NCBI GenBank assembly: GCA_937124505.1
Contig: CAKZKV010000016.1
Coordinates: 1-10,593, forward strand
Length of the DNA stretch: 10,593 bases
From: an uncultured Alphaproteobacteria bacterium
Lineage (GTDB): Bacteria > Pseudomonadota > Alphaproteobacteria > Micavibrionales > Micavibrionaceae
Direction of reading: 5' to 3'
Shown here: in pieces, positions 1-6,021 of the stretch
Layout of the letters: each line of letters starts with the position of its first letter
Numbering within the stretch: position 1 is the first letter of the stretch
Program-made: the position numbers and the translations under genes
Notes under the pieces: generated by a model
Told to the model about the DNA's origin: nothing
The model's database searches: none
What the model saw: only the letters and a program-made list of their open reading frames with translations

Positions 1-719
<719 letters not shown>

Positions 720-720
720 A

Positions 721-743
721 TATAAAACTAGAATAGTTATATA
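721..743. promoter_or_regulatory. Imperfect AT-rich dyad upstream of dnaK
   Basis: The arms TATAAAACTA (721-730) and TAGTTATATA (734-743) are complementary at 9 of 10 positions around a 3-nt centre (GAA). On the minus strand the dyad is followed by TTTT, so it could be a weak terminator for the upstream 138-residue gene or an operator near the dnaK promoter. The stem is AT-only apart from one G-C pair, and chance is a real possibility in DNA of this composition. Confidence 0.3.
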
Positions 744-843
744 ATACGAGCGGCACCGCGTGAAGCCTTAACAATTAAATATATATAATTTTAATGGAAC
801 AATGCAAGAACGTAAACGATAAAATTTAAAAATCAGCGAAAGA

Positions 844-1260
844 TCAGGCTGCCATTCCCATGCCGGGTTGTGGTTGCAACCACAGACGCGGGTCTGGTTG
901 AGGGGCGGGCATCACAGGTGCCGGAACATGACGACCATAGCGGTCCAGCATATATTCATCATAAAAATCCACGGCATCACAGGCATAATCAACAAGAAGT
1001 TCAATACCGTCCAGACCAGTCGCTGCACCAAACAATGCGCCCAGACCATCGCTCAACGCTTCCTCTGTGATAGGATTATCTTCCCGGTCACGATCCAGGC
1101 TTTTGCTGAAAGATGTAGAGGGGGCAGGGGTCTGATTATTATTTGCGACAGAACGAGCATAGTAGATTGCTCTTTTTGATCGGTACTCCCCCTGTTGAAC
1201 TGCACCGTTGTCCGCTAATAAAATTTCTGCCGTTCTGTTATAGATATTTGTAATAATCAT
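844..1260 (-). CDS. Hypothetical 138-residue protein with proline-rich C-terminus, upstream of dnaK
   Basis: I do not recognise this family. The protein has no signal peptide or membrane segment and a single cysteine (about residue 94). A basic N-terminal half contains RSKRAIYYARS (27-37). It is followed by a Thr/Pro/Ser-rich linker (about 43-54), an acidic helical stretch from about 62 to 107 beginning PITEEALSDG, and a low-complexity tail rich in Pro, Gln and Met (112-138). The ATG at 1260 is chosen because a very strong Shine-Dalgarno (AGGGGG) ends 5 nt upstream. That site lies inside a perfect hairpin, so translation may be controlled. A promoter candidate lies at 1346-1318. The gene precedes dnaK by 217 bp in the same direction, and co-transcription is possible but not shown. 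Good start signals and the absence of a better overlapping frame support a real gene. Confidence 0.7.
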   Translation of the reverse strand: MIITNIYNRTAEILLADNGAVQQGEYRSKRAIYYARSVANNNQTPAPSTSFSKSLDRDREDNPITEEALSDGLGALFGAATGLDGIELLVDYACDAVDFYDEYMLDRYGRHVPAPVMPAPQPDPRLWLQPQPGMGMAA

Positions 1261-1265
1261 GTAAT

Positions 1266-1295
1266 CCCCCTGTCCTATTTCCAGAGTACAGGGGG
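1266..1295 (-). promoter_or_regulatory. Hairpin enclosing the ribosome-binding site of the 138-residue gene
   Basis: On the minus-strand RNA, CCCCCTGT (1295-1288) can pair perfectly with ACAGGGGG (1273-1266) around a 14-nt loop. The 3' arm is the Shine-Dalgarno itself, ending 5 nt before the ATG at 1260. Neither strand has a T-tract after the stem, so this is not an intrinsic terminator. The layout is that expected for translational control by sequestration of the ribosome-binding site, by temperature, a ligand, a protein or antisense pairing. The structure is seen directly; the regulatory role is inferred. Confidence 0.55.
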
Positions 1296-1317
1296 GCGCT
1301 AAAGGGGAATTTAATTT

Positions 1318-1346
1318 TCTATAAAATTCGAAATAAAAGGTGTCAG
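1318..1346 (-). promoter_or_regulatory. Candidate sigma70-type promoter for the 138-residue gene
   Basis: CTGACA (1346-1341; 5 of 6 to TTGACA), a 17-bp spacer, and TATAGA (1323-1318; 4 of 6 to TATAAT). Transcription would start near 1311, giving a leader of about 50 nt that includes the local hairpin but excludes the distal arm at 1344-1355. The -35 lies just downstream of the methyltransferase stop codon. Confidence 0.4.
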
Positions 1347-1350
1347 GGGA

Positions 1351-1875
1351 TTACAGCCAGCGGCCTGTTTTGTTGTGATAATCCTCATATACCTCACCGT
1401 ACATTTCACGAAAAAGCTCTTCCCGCGGGGCAATAACGTACTTTGATAAAACCATAATCATGGGAAATAAAAGAATCAGACCCCACAGGTTATTCAGGAA
1501 TAAAAACAGGGCGATGTAAATGATGGTCATGCTCAAAAACATCGGGTTACGGGTATAGTGATACGGGCCAAAAACGATCAGAACCCGTGATTCAATATGC
1601 AGGGGCGACCAGGTTTCGCCATTCAGACGCATGTGTTTGAAGGCCCATTTCATAATCGCCATGGCCAGAACAAGGAATGCCAGGCCAACATAAAGTTGCA
1701 CAAAGCCCGGGAACAAACCACCCAGCGGGATAATAGCGTTTAGAGCGATACTCAGCAAAATGAAAAGACCAAAAGGAACGTAAGGTTCTTTCAGGTAATA
1801 AGCCACAACCTCTTTCGAGGTTTGCTTGATTTTTTCCTTATCAACGGTTTGCTTCTTTTCTTTGGGATCGGACAT
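1351..1875 (-). CDS. Isoprenylcysteine/phospholipid methyltransferase-like integral membrane protein
   Basis: This small (174-residue) polytopic membrane protein resembles the ICMT/PEMT superfamily, whose members transfer a methyl group from S-adenosylmethionine to lipid or lipid-linked substrates in the membrane. After a charged, Lys-rich N-terminus (1-25) there are about four hydrophobic segments (about 34-51, 58-78, 112-128 and 129-147). The family signature is clear: GPYHYTRNPMF at 103-113, then a Glu pair at 152-153, tyrosines at about 159, 163 and 166, and a final RW at 172-173. The substrate cannot be told from sequence; bacterial members are mostly uncharacterised. The start at 1875 has no good Shine-Dalgarno, but an in-frame stop lies a few codons upstream and there is no better ATG before the first membrane segment. 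It diverges from the SIMPL gene over a 62-bp gap. Confidence 0.85.
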   Translation of the reverse strand: MSDPKEKKQTVDKEKIKQTSKEVVAYYLKEPYVPFGLFILLSIALNAIIPLGGLFPGFVQLYVGLAFLVLAMAIMKWAFKHMRLNGETWSPLHIESRVLIVFGPYHYTRNPMFLSMTIIYIALFLFLNNLWGLILLFPMIMVLSKYVIAPREELFREMYGEVYEDYHNKTGRWL

Positions 1876-1906
1876 TTTTATCGTATAGTTTGAGTGTCAA
1901 GTTAAT

Positions 1907-1935
1907 ATCATACCGCTTTCTATTTTTGAGGTAAA
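1907..1935 (-). promoter_or_regulatory. Candidate promoter of the methyltransferase-like gene
   Basis: TTTACC (1935-1930; 4 of 6), a 17-bp spacer, and TATGAT (1912-1907; 5 of 6). The predicted start near 1900 gives a leader of about 25 nt to the ATG at 1875. The -35 overlaps the Shine-Dalgarno (GAGG, 1928-1931) of the divergent SIMPL gene. A consensus TTGACA also lies at 1901-1896 on this strand, but it is too close to the start codon to be a normal -35. Confidence 0.4.
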
Positions 1936-1937
1936 CC

Positions 1938-2642
1938 ATGCGCCACTTAATTCTTTTCACGTTTTTACTTTTTTCCTCTCATGCCGTTGCCGCCGAAAAT
2001 GGTGCGGCGTTACCAGCAGGCGCGACCCTGTTGAATATCTCTGCGACCGAAACCGTAGAGGTGGAGCAGGATGAACTGGTCGCAACATTACGTGTAGAGA
2101 AGCGTCTGGCGGATTCCAGAGAGTTGCAGCAGGACATCAACATGATGATGAAAAAGGCAACGGAGGAAGCCAAAAAGTTTGAGGGGTTGGATATTTCCAC
2201 CCATCAATATTATGTGCATGAGTATAATACAAAAACCCAGAAGCTATGGCAGGGCTCCCAAACGCTCTCCATCAAAAGCAAGAACGCGGAAGATGTTCTG
2301 GAACTGACAGGACGCTTGCAGGACATGGGGTTTGTCATGAACGGCTTGAATTATACATTGTCGCGGGAAAAGCATGAAGAGGTGCGTGATAGTCTTCTGG
2401 AAGCGGCCATTAAAAAACTAAGCGAGCGGGCAAGACGCGTTGGCTCGGCGATTGACAAACCTAATGTGGACCTTTGGGAGGTGAATGTGGATGCCGCGCC
2501 GACAAATATCTATCCGCAACCGATGATGGCCAGAGGTATGATGATGGGGGCAACGGCTGAACTGGCGTCTGCTGCCCCTGTGGCACAGGCAGGTAAAAAC
2601 CAGATTTCCATGACGGTTTCAGCGAAAGTTATTTTGAAATAA
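1938..2642 (+). CDS. SIMPL (DUF541) domain secreted protein
   Basis: A 234-residue exported protein of the SIMPL/DUF541 family, whose members are periplasmic or envelope proteins; some have been linked to oxidative-stress defence, but their molecular activity is unclear. A classical signal peptide spans residues 1-19, with hydrophobic core LILFTFLLF and probable cleavage after AVAA. The domain begins with the usual pattern of a strand (LLNISATETVEVEQDELVAT), then a helix with LQQDINMMMKKATEEAK, and ends with the typical strand ISMTVSAKVILK. A Met/Ala-rich insert (about 196-215) interrupts the C-terminal part. The start ATG at 1938 has a good Shine-Dalgarno, GAGG, 6 nt upstream. It is the only plus-strand gene here. 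It diverges from the methyltransferase gene and converges on the ACT gene with 7 bp between stops, leaving no room for a separate terminator. No convincing plus-strand promoter hexamers were found in the 62-bp gap. Confidence 0.88.
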   Translation: MRHLILFTFLLFSSHAVAAENGAALPAGATLLNISATETVEVEQDELVATLRVEKRLADSRELQQDINMMMKKATEEAKKFEGLDISTHQYYVHEYNTKTQKLWQGSQTLSIKSKNAEDVLELTGRLQDMGFVMNGLNYTLSREKHEEVRDSLLEAAIKKLSERARRVGSAIDKPNVDLWEVNVDAAPTNIYPQPMMARGMMMGATAELASAAPVAQAGKNQISMTVSAKVILK

Positions 2643-2649
2643 GCATGGT

Positions 2650-3051
2650 TCAAGACTGAAATTCTCTGAGTGCCTGCATTGCCAGTTCTGCCTTGTCAAC
2701 CGGCACGAATAAGTGATCATGAAAGTGAGCGGAGACAGGGTTCACACTAATGCCCCTGTCGGCAAGTTTTCTTGTGATTTTTGCCAGAAAGCCTATAGCC
2801 TCCAGCGAAGAGTGAATATTCAACGTAATCATACGGGCAGGATATATGTAATCCAGATTGCCAGATTCAGCGTCTTCTTTTTTTAGGATTAAGGCTGTTC
2901 CTTCTTCTTCACGAAAAATAAGGACGGGATTTAGTTTTGCGGCATCCTCAAAACTGATATTCGAGGAATGGAAAACATAGGTATCATCATACAAGACGGG
3001 ACTCATGGTTTTTAACAGAACGTCCAGGTTTGTTTCTCCGGTCATATTCAT
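2650..3051 (-). CDS. ACT-domain protein of the COG3602/DUF2241 type
   Basis: A cytoplasmic protein of up to 133 residues that resembles the small bacterial ACT-domain proteins of COG3602. ACT domains bind small ligands, often amino acids; the ligand here is unknown. The N-terminal half runs from GETNLDVLLKTMSPVLYDDTYVF, and the ACT-like half contains ARMITLNIHSSLEAIGFLA, then ADRGISVNPVSAHFHDHLFVP and AELAMQALREF near the end. The start at 3051 is doubtful: the Shine-Dalgarno AAGGA ends 1 nt before that ATG but 7 nt before the ATG at 3045. The protein therefore probably begins with the third residue (MTGETN). It lies 9 bp after the Mth938-family gene and is probably the last gene of the secD operon. 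Its link to protein export is by location only. Confidence 0.85.
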   Translation of the reverse strand: MNMTGETNLDVLLKTMSPVLYDDTYVFHSSNISFEDAAKLNPVLIFREEEGTALILKKEDAESGNLDYIYPARMITLNIHSSLEAIGFLAKITRKLADRGISVNPVSAHFHDHLFVPVDKAELAMQALREFQS

Positions 3052-3060
3052 ATCCTTTCT

Positions 3061-3441
3061 TTATATAGGCAATAATAGTGTCACCACACGACGGCCTTCT
3101 GCCATCAGGACGTTATAGGTGCGGCAGGCCGCGCCCGTATCCATGATATCCGGTTTGATCTTCCGATCTCTCAGGGCATGCAGCAAGTCCGCTGGCGGGA
3201 AGGTAAAGGTCGTACCTGTCCCTAAAAGATAGACATCGTACTGCTCTGCTGTTTCATCAAACAGGACTGAAAAATCATCAAGCTGCAAATCGGCGATATG
3301 TTTTTTGTCCGTCCAGAGTGTTGTTTTGTCGGCTGTGACAGTGATGGCCTGCTCGTAAAGTGTTCCATTGACCTTGAAACCTGATCGGCCATAGCTCTGG
3401 ATGACCTGTTGTCCTTGTTGTATAAGGGGCGTGACATCCAT
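3061..3441 (-). CDS. Mth938-domain (DUF498) protein, NDUFAF3-like
   Basis: A 126-residue protein of the Mth938/DUF498 family (COG3737), the family that includes the mitochondrial complex I assembly factor NDUFAF3. The hallmark C-terminal block MDTGAACRTYNVLMAEGRRV (about 100-119) is intact, preceded by LLGTG (72-76) and the FPPADLLHALRDRKI helix. The bacterial function is not established; the mitochondrial relative suggests a role in membrane-complex assembly, which fits a place beside secDF. In alphaproteobacteria a gene of this family commonly follows secF, as here. The ATG at 3441 is 5 bp after the secF stop with no clear Shine-Dalgarno, so translation is probably coupled to secF. Confidence 0.9.
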   Translation of the reverse strand: MDVTPLIQQGQQVIQSYGRSGFKVNGTLYEQAITVTADKTTLWTDKKHIADLQLDDFSVLFDETAEQYDVYLLGTGTTFTFPPADLLHALRDRKIKPDIMDTGAACRTYNVLMAEGRRVVTLLLPI

Positions 3442-3446
3442 AACAG

Positions 3447-4373
3447 TTACTGAACGACTTCAGCATCCGGATGGGACGAAGCCGAATCCGCGTTCCGTTC
3501 CACGCCGATCATAAGCAAAATTGGCGAGGCAACGAAGATGGAGGAATATGTTCCGACGACAATCACGAAGCTTTGAATGACTTCCCCGCCAAACATCCAC
3601 AGGGCAATCAAGGCCAGCATGGTGGTGAAGGAGGTCATAATTGTCCGGGCTAGGGTCTGGTTGATGGCCTGATTGAATAGGGTGGGGAGTTCCATCTTTT
3701 TAAATTTACGAAGGTTTTCACGAATGCGGTCAAAGACGATCACGGTGTCATTGATAGAATAACCGGCAATCATCAAAACGGCTGCGACGGTGGACAGGTT
3801 GAATTCCATCTGCGTAAAGGCAAACAGACCGATGGTGGCAACGGCGTCGTGGGCCAGCGCGAGGATCGCCGCGACCCCGAATTTCCATTCAAAACGCAGG
3901 GCAATATATATCAAAATCCCACCCAGAGAGAACAGAATAGCGTAGAGGCCTTGCTTTTTGAGTTCTTCCCCGACTTGCGGTCCGACATATTCCACACGGC
4001 GGTAATCAATCTTCTCAAAAGAGCTGTCCAGAACATCCCGAATTGAATTGATGGCGGCCTGTTGTGCCTCTTCATCGCCGGGTTGTTCAGGCATACGAAT
4101 AAGCAGGTCTTGCGGCGTGCCAAACTCCTGAATGGAAATGCCGCCCAGATTGAGGTTATTCAGACTTTCTCTGATTTGTGAAAGATCAGGTGTTTCATCC
4201 AGTTTAATCTCAATCAGGGTTCCGCCAGTAAAGTCAATCCCAAAGCTCAGTCCTTTTGTGGCAATGAGTCCGATTGATGTCAGAACAATCAGTGTCGAGA
4301 CAACAAAGGCCACCCATCGCATACCGATGAAGTTAATGTGTGTCTTTGTTTCCGGCGTTTTATATTTGCTCAT
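3447..4373 (-). CDS. secF: Protein translocase subunit SecF
   Basis: SecF joins SecD in the inner membrane and uses the proton-motive force to pull exported proteins through SecYEG. The 308-residue length is usual. The order is: TM1 at about 18-40; the conserved GIDFTGG at 45-51; a periplasmic P4 domain to about 135; and five further membrane segments. TM4 contains the motif MIAGYSINDTVIVFDRIREN (201-220), including Asp209, in the region of the proton pathway. The C-terminus is a short charged tail. The start at 4373 is 11 bp after the secD stop, with only a weak Shine-Dalgarno-like AAGTGA, which suggests coupling to secD. All key motifs are intact. Confidence 0.97.
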   Translation of the reverse strand: MSKYKTPETKTHINFIGMRWVAFVVSTLIVLTSIGLIATKGLSFGIDFTGGTLIEIKLDETPDLSQIRESLNNLNLGGISIQEFGTPQDLLIRMPEQPGDEEAQQAAINSIRDVLDSSFEKIDYRRVEYVGPQVGEELKKQGLYAILFSLGGILIYIALRFEWKFGVAAILALAHDAVATIGLFAFTQMEFNLSTVAAVLMIAGYSINDTVIVFDRIRENLRKFKKMELPTLFNQAINQTLARTIMTSFTTMLALIALWMFGGEVIQSFVIVVGTYSSIFVASPILLMIGVERNADSASSHPDAEVVQ

Positions 4374-4384
4374 AATGATTCACT

Positions 4385-5944
4385 TTATAATGGGATTTTA
4401 TTTGGTTTTTGTGTCCGCAGCCAGAGGACGACAAACAGGCGGGTGACCATGATGGCTGTGAACAGGGACGTCATGACCCCCAGTCCGAGTGTAACAGCAA
4501 AGCCTTTAATCGGGCCTGTTCCGAAAGAGTACAGGATGGCTGCGGCGATCAGGGTCGTCAGGTTCGCATCCATAATTGTGCCAAAGGCGCGGGAATAACC
4601 GACATCCACGGCGGTCAGGGGTGTCCGTCCGTTTTTAAACTCTTCCTTGATGCGCTCAAAGATCAAAACGTTGGCATCCACCGCCATCCCGATGGTCAGC
4701 ACGATCCCGGCAATCCCCGGCAGGGTCAGAGTCGCCTGCAACATGGAGAGCAGCGCAAAAATAAGCGCCACGTTAACGATCAGGGCAATATCGGCATAAA
4801 TCCCGAAACGGCGGTATTTCATGACCATGAAAATGAGAACGAGTGACAGGGCAATCAGGCTGGCTTTTTTTCCTGCTTCAACTGAATCCGCGCCTAAAGA
4901 GGGCCCCACAGAGCGTTCTTCAACGAATTTGAGGTCGGCAGGCAGTGCGCCGGCGCGCAACAGCAAGGCCAGTTGATTGGCAGAGGCCACGTCAAAGCTG
5001 CCGGATATTTGCGCTTGTCCTGCGCAGATGGCACTGCGGAAGACGGGGGCGGAGATGATTTCATCATCCAGAACAATGGCAAAGCGCCGCCCGATATTTT
5101 CGGAGGAGACTTTGCAAAAGCGTTTTGCGCCGACTCCGTTCAGTTGGAAGTTCACAACCGGCTGTGAATTCTGGTCAAAGCCGGTCTGGGCGTTGGTCAG
5201 CATGTCCCCGGTAATATCGGCGCGTGTTTTGATAATCAGGGGCATGCCGCCCTCTGATTCGGCCATGGGTAATGTCATGGTGCCGGCACTTCTGCGTGTG
5301 TCTTCATTGACCAGATGAAAACTCATCTTGGCGGTTCTTTGCAGTAAGTCCTTGATTTCTTCAGGGTCTTCAACGCCCGGCAACTGGATAATCACGCGGT
5401 TTTCACCCTGACGCTGAATGTTCGGTTCTTTTGTGCCGGTTTCATCAACACGGCGGCGGATCACTTCGATGGATTGCTCAATTACTTTGTCTTTAATTTC
5501 TACCAGTGCTTCTTCTGTGAACGAGACCTTGATAGTGCCGGTTTCATCGGTTGTGACGTCCAGGCCGGGCTCGATTTTTTTGATGACGCGGATCGCCTCC
5601 TGACTTTGAGAGGGATTGTCCAGACGGGCGGAAACGTGATCTGTCGATTTCTGGACGCGTCCGGCTGTTTTGATATCATGCTCGCGCAATGTTTCGCGGA
5701 CGCTGTCCTGAATGGAGTCCATCCGTTCTTTGATGACGGAGGGGATGTCGGCTTCTACCAGCAGGTGCGCCCCGCCTTGCAGATCAAGCCCCAGATTGAC
5801 GGTCTTGTTCGGGAACCAGTCCGGCATATTGGCGCGGATATTTTCCAGTGTTTGTGCCGGGAGCAGGTTTGGCGCGCTATAGGCAAAGCCCAGAAAACAC
5901 GTCAGAAGAATCAGAATCACTTTCCATCTTGGAATATTAATCAT
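4385..5944 (-). CDS. secD: Protein translocase subunit SecD
   Basis: SecD is the larger partner of SecF; its periplasmic P1 domain captures emerging substrates and its membrane part uses the proton gradient. The 519 residues match the compact form usual in alphaproteobacteria (the E. coli protein is about 615). TM1 lies at about 7-24; NLGLDLQGGAHLLVEAD at 50-66 holds the conserved DLQGG; the P1 region runs to about 350, with EIISAPV at 295-301 and LRAGALPADL at 329-338. Five more membrane segments follow, including GMAVDANVLIFERIKEE (419-435) with the conserved Asp423. The ATG at 5944 is the only reasonable start: an in-frame stop lies five codons upstream and the next Met is residue 40. There is no Shine-Dalgarno; the bases before the ATG are the U-tract of a perfect hairpin. 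No yajC is seen upstream. Confidence 0.97.
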   Translation of the reverse strand: MINIPRWKVILILLTCFLGFAYSAPNLLPAQTLENIRANMPDWFPNKTVNLGLDLQGGAHLLVEADIPSVIKERMDSIQDSVRETLREHDIKTAGRVQKSTDHVSARLDNPSQSQEAIRVIKKIEPGLDVTTDETGTIKVSFTEEALVEIKDKVIEQSIEVIRRRVDETGTKEPNIQRQGENRVIIQLPGVEDPEEIKDLLQRTAKMSFHLVNEDTRRSAGTMTLPMAESEGGMPLIIKTRADITGDMLTNAQTGFDQNSQPVVNFQLNGVGAKRFCKVSSENIGRRFAIVLDDEIISAPVFRSAICAGQAQISGSFDVASANQLALLLRAGALPADLKFVEERSVGPSLGADSVEAGKKASLIALSLVLIFMVMKYRRFGIYADIALIVNVALIFALLSMLQATLTLPGIAGIVLTIGMAVDANVLIFERIKEEFKNGRTPLTAVDVGYSRAFGTIMDANLTTLIAAAILYSFGTGPIKGFAVTLGLGVMTSLFTAIMVTRLFVVLWLRTQKPNKIPL

Positions 5945-5946
5945 AT

Positions 5947-5974
5947 AAAAACAGCCTTATGTCAGTAAGGCTGT
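5947..5974 (-). terminator. Perfect hairpin with U-tract directly before secD (terminator or attenuator)
   Basis: Read on the minus strand, a 9-bp perfect stem (ACAGCCTTA with TAAGGCTGT, 5974-5951) around a 6-nt loop is followed by T residues at 5950-5947. This is a textbook intrinsic terminator shape, about 48 nt after the stop of the 498-residue gene. The T-tract ends only 2 nt before the secD ATG. It either ends the secretion-island transcript or lies in the secD leader as an attenuator. Confidence 0.65.
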
Positions 5975-6003
5975 AATGTGGGGAAAAATAGTTAAAACGT
6001 CAA
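5975..6003 (-). promoter_or_regulatory. Weak candidate promoter for secD
   Basis: TTGACG (6003-5998; 5 of 6) followed at 17 bp by CACATT (5980-5975; only 3 of 6). If used, transcription would start inside the hairpin and destroy its 5' arm, so the terminator would act on upstream transcripts only. The -10 is poor, so this is tentative. Confidence 0.2.
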
Positions 6004-6021
6004 GGTCTTTCATGAGATGAA

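Larger units (their letters stand above)
1260..1355. repeat. Long-range inverted repeat linking the methyltransferase stop region to the start of the next gene
   Basis: TGTAATCCCCCTG at 1260-1272 is the reverse complement of CAGGGGATTACA at 1344-1355, apart from one extra C. The right arm covers the stop codon of the methyltransferase gene (TAA at 1353-1351). The left arm covers the Shine-Dalgarno and the first base of the start codon of the 138-residue gene. In a read-through transcript this pairing would compete with the local hairpin at 1266-1295. Confidence 0.55.

Noticed and set aside
868..1179. 103-codon plus-strand frame opposite the 138-residue gene
   Set aside because: The minus-strand frame is longer, and its ATG has a strong, well-spaced Shine-Dalgarno; the plus-strand start has none.
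1266..1296. G/C-rich hairpin as an intrinsic terminator
   Set aside because: There is no T-tract after the stem on either strand, and the 3' arm on the minus strand is the Shine-Dalgarno of the next gene.
4409..4846. 145-codon plus-strand frame opposite secD
   Set aside because: Antisense shadow of the conserved SecD membrane domain; its low-complexity Asp/Gln/His/Gly-rich product is typical of a reverse-frame artefact.
5474..5968. 164-codon plus-strand open frame opposite the secD N-terminal region
   Set aside because: It lies entirely antisense to secD, which has full family motifs; the product resembles no known protein and there is no independent start signal.
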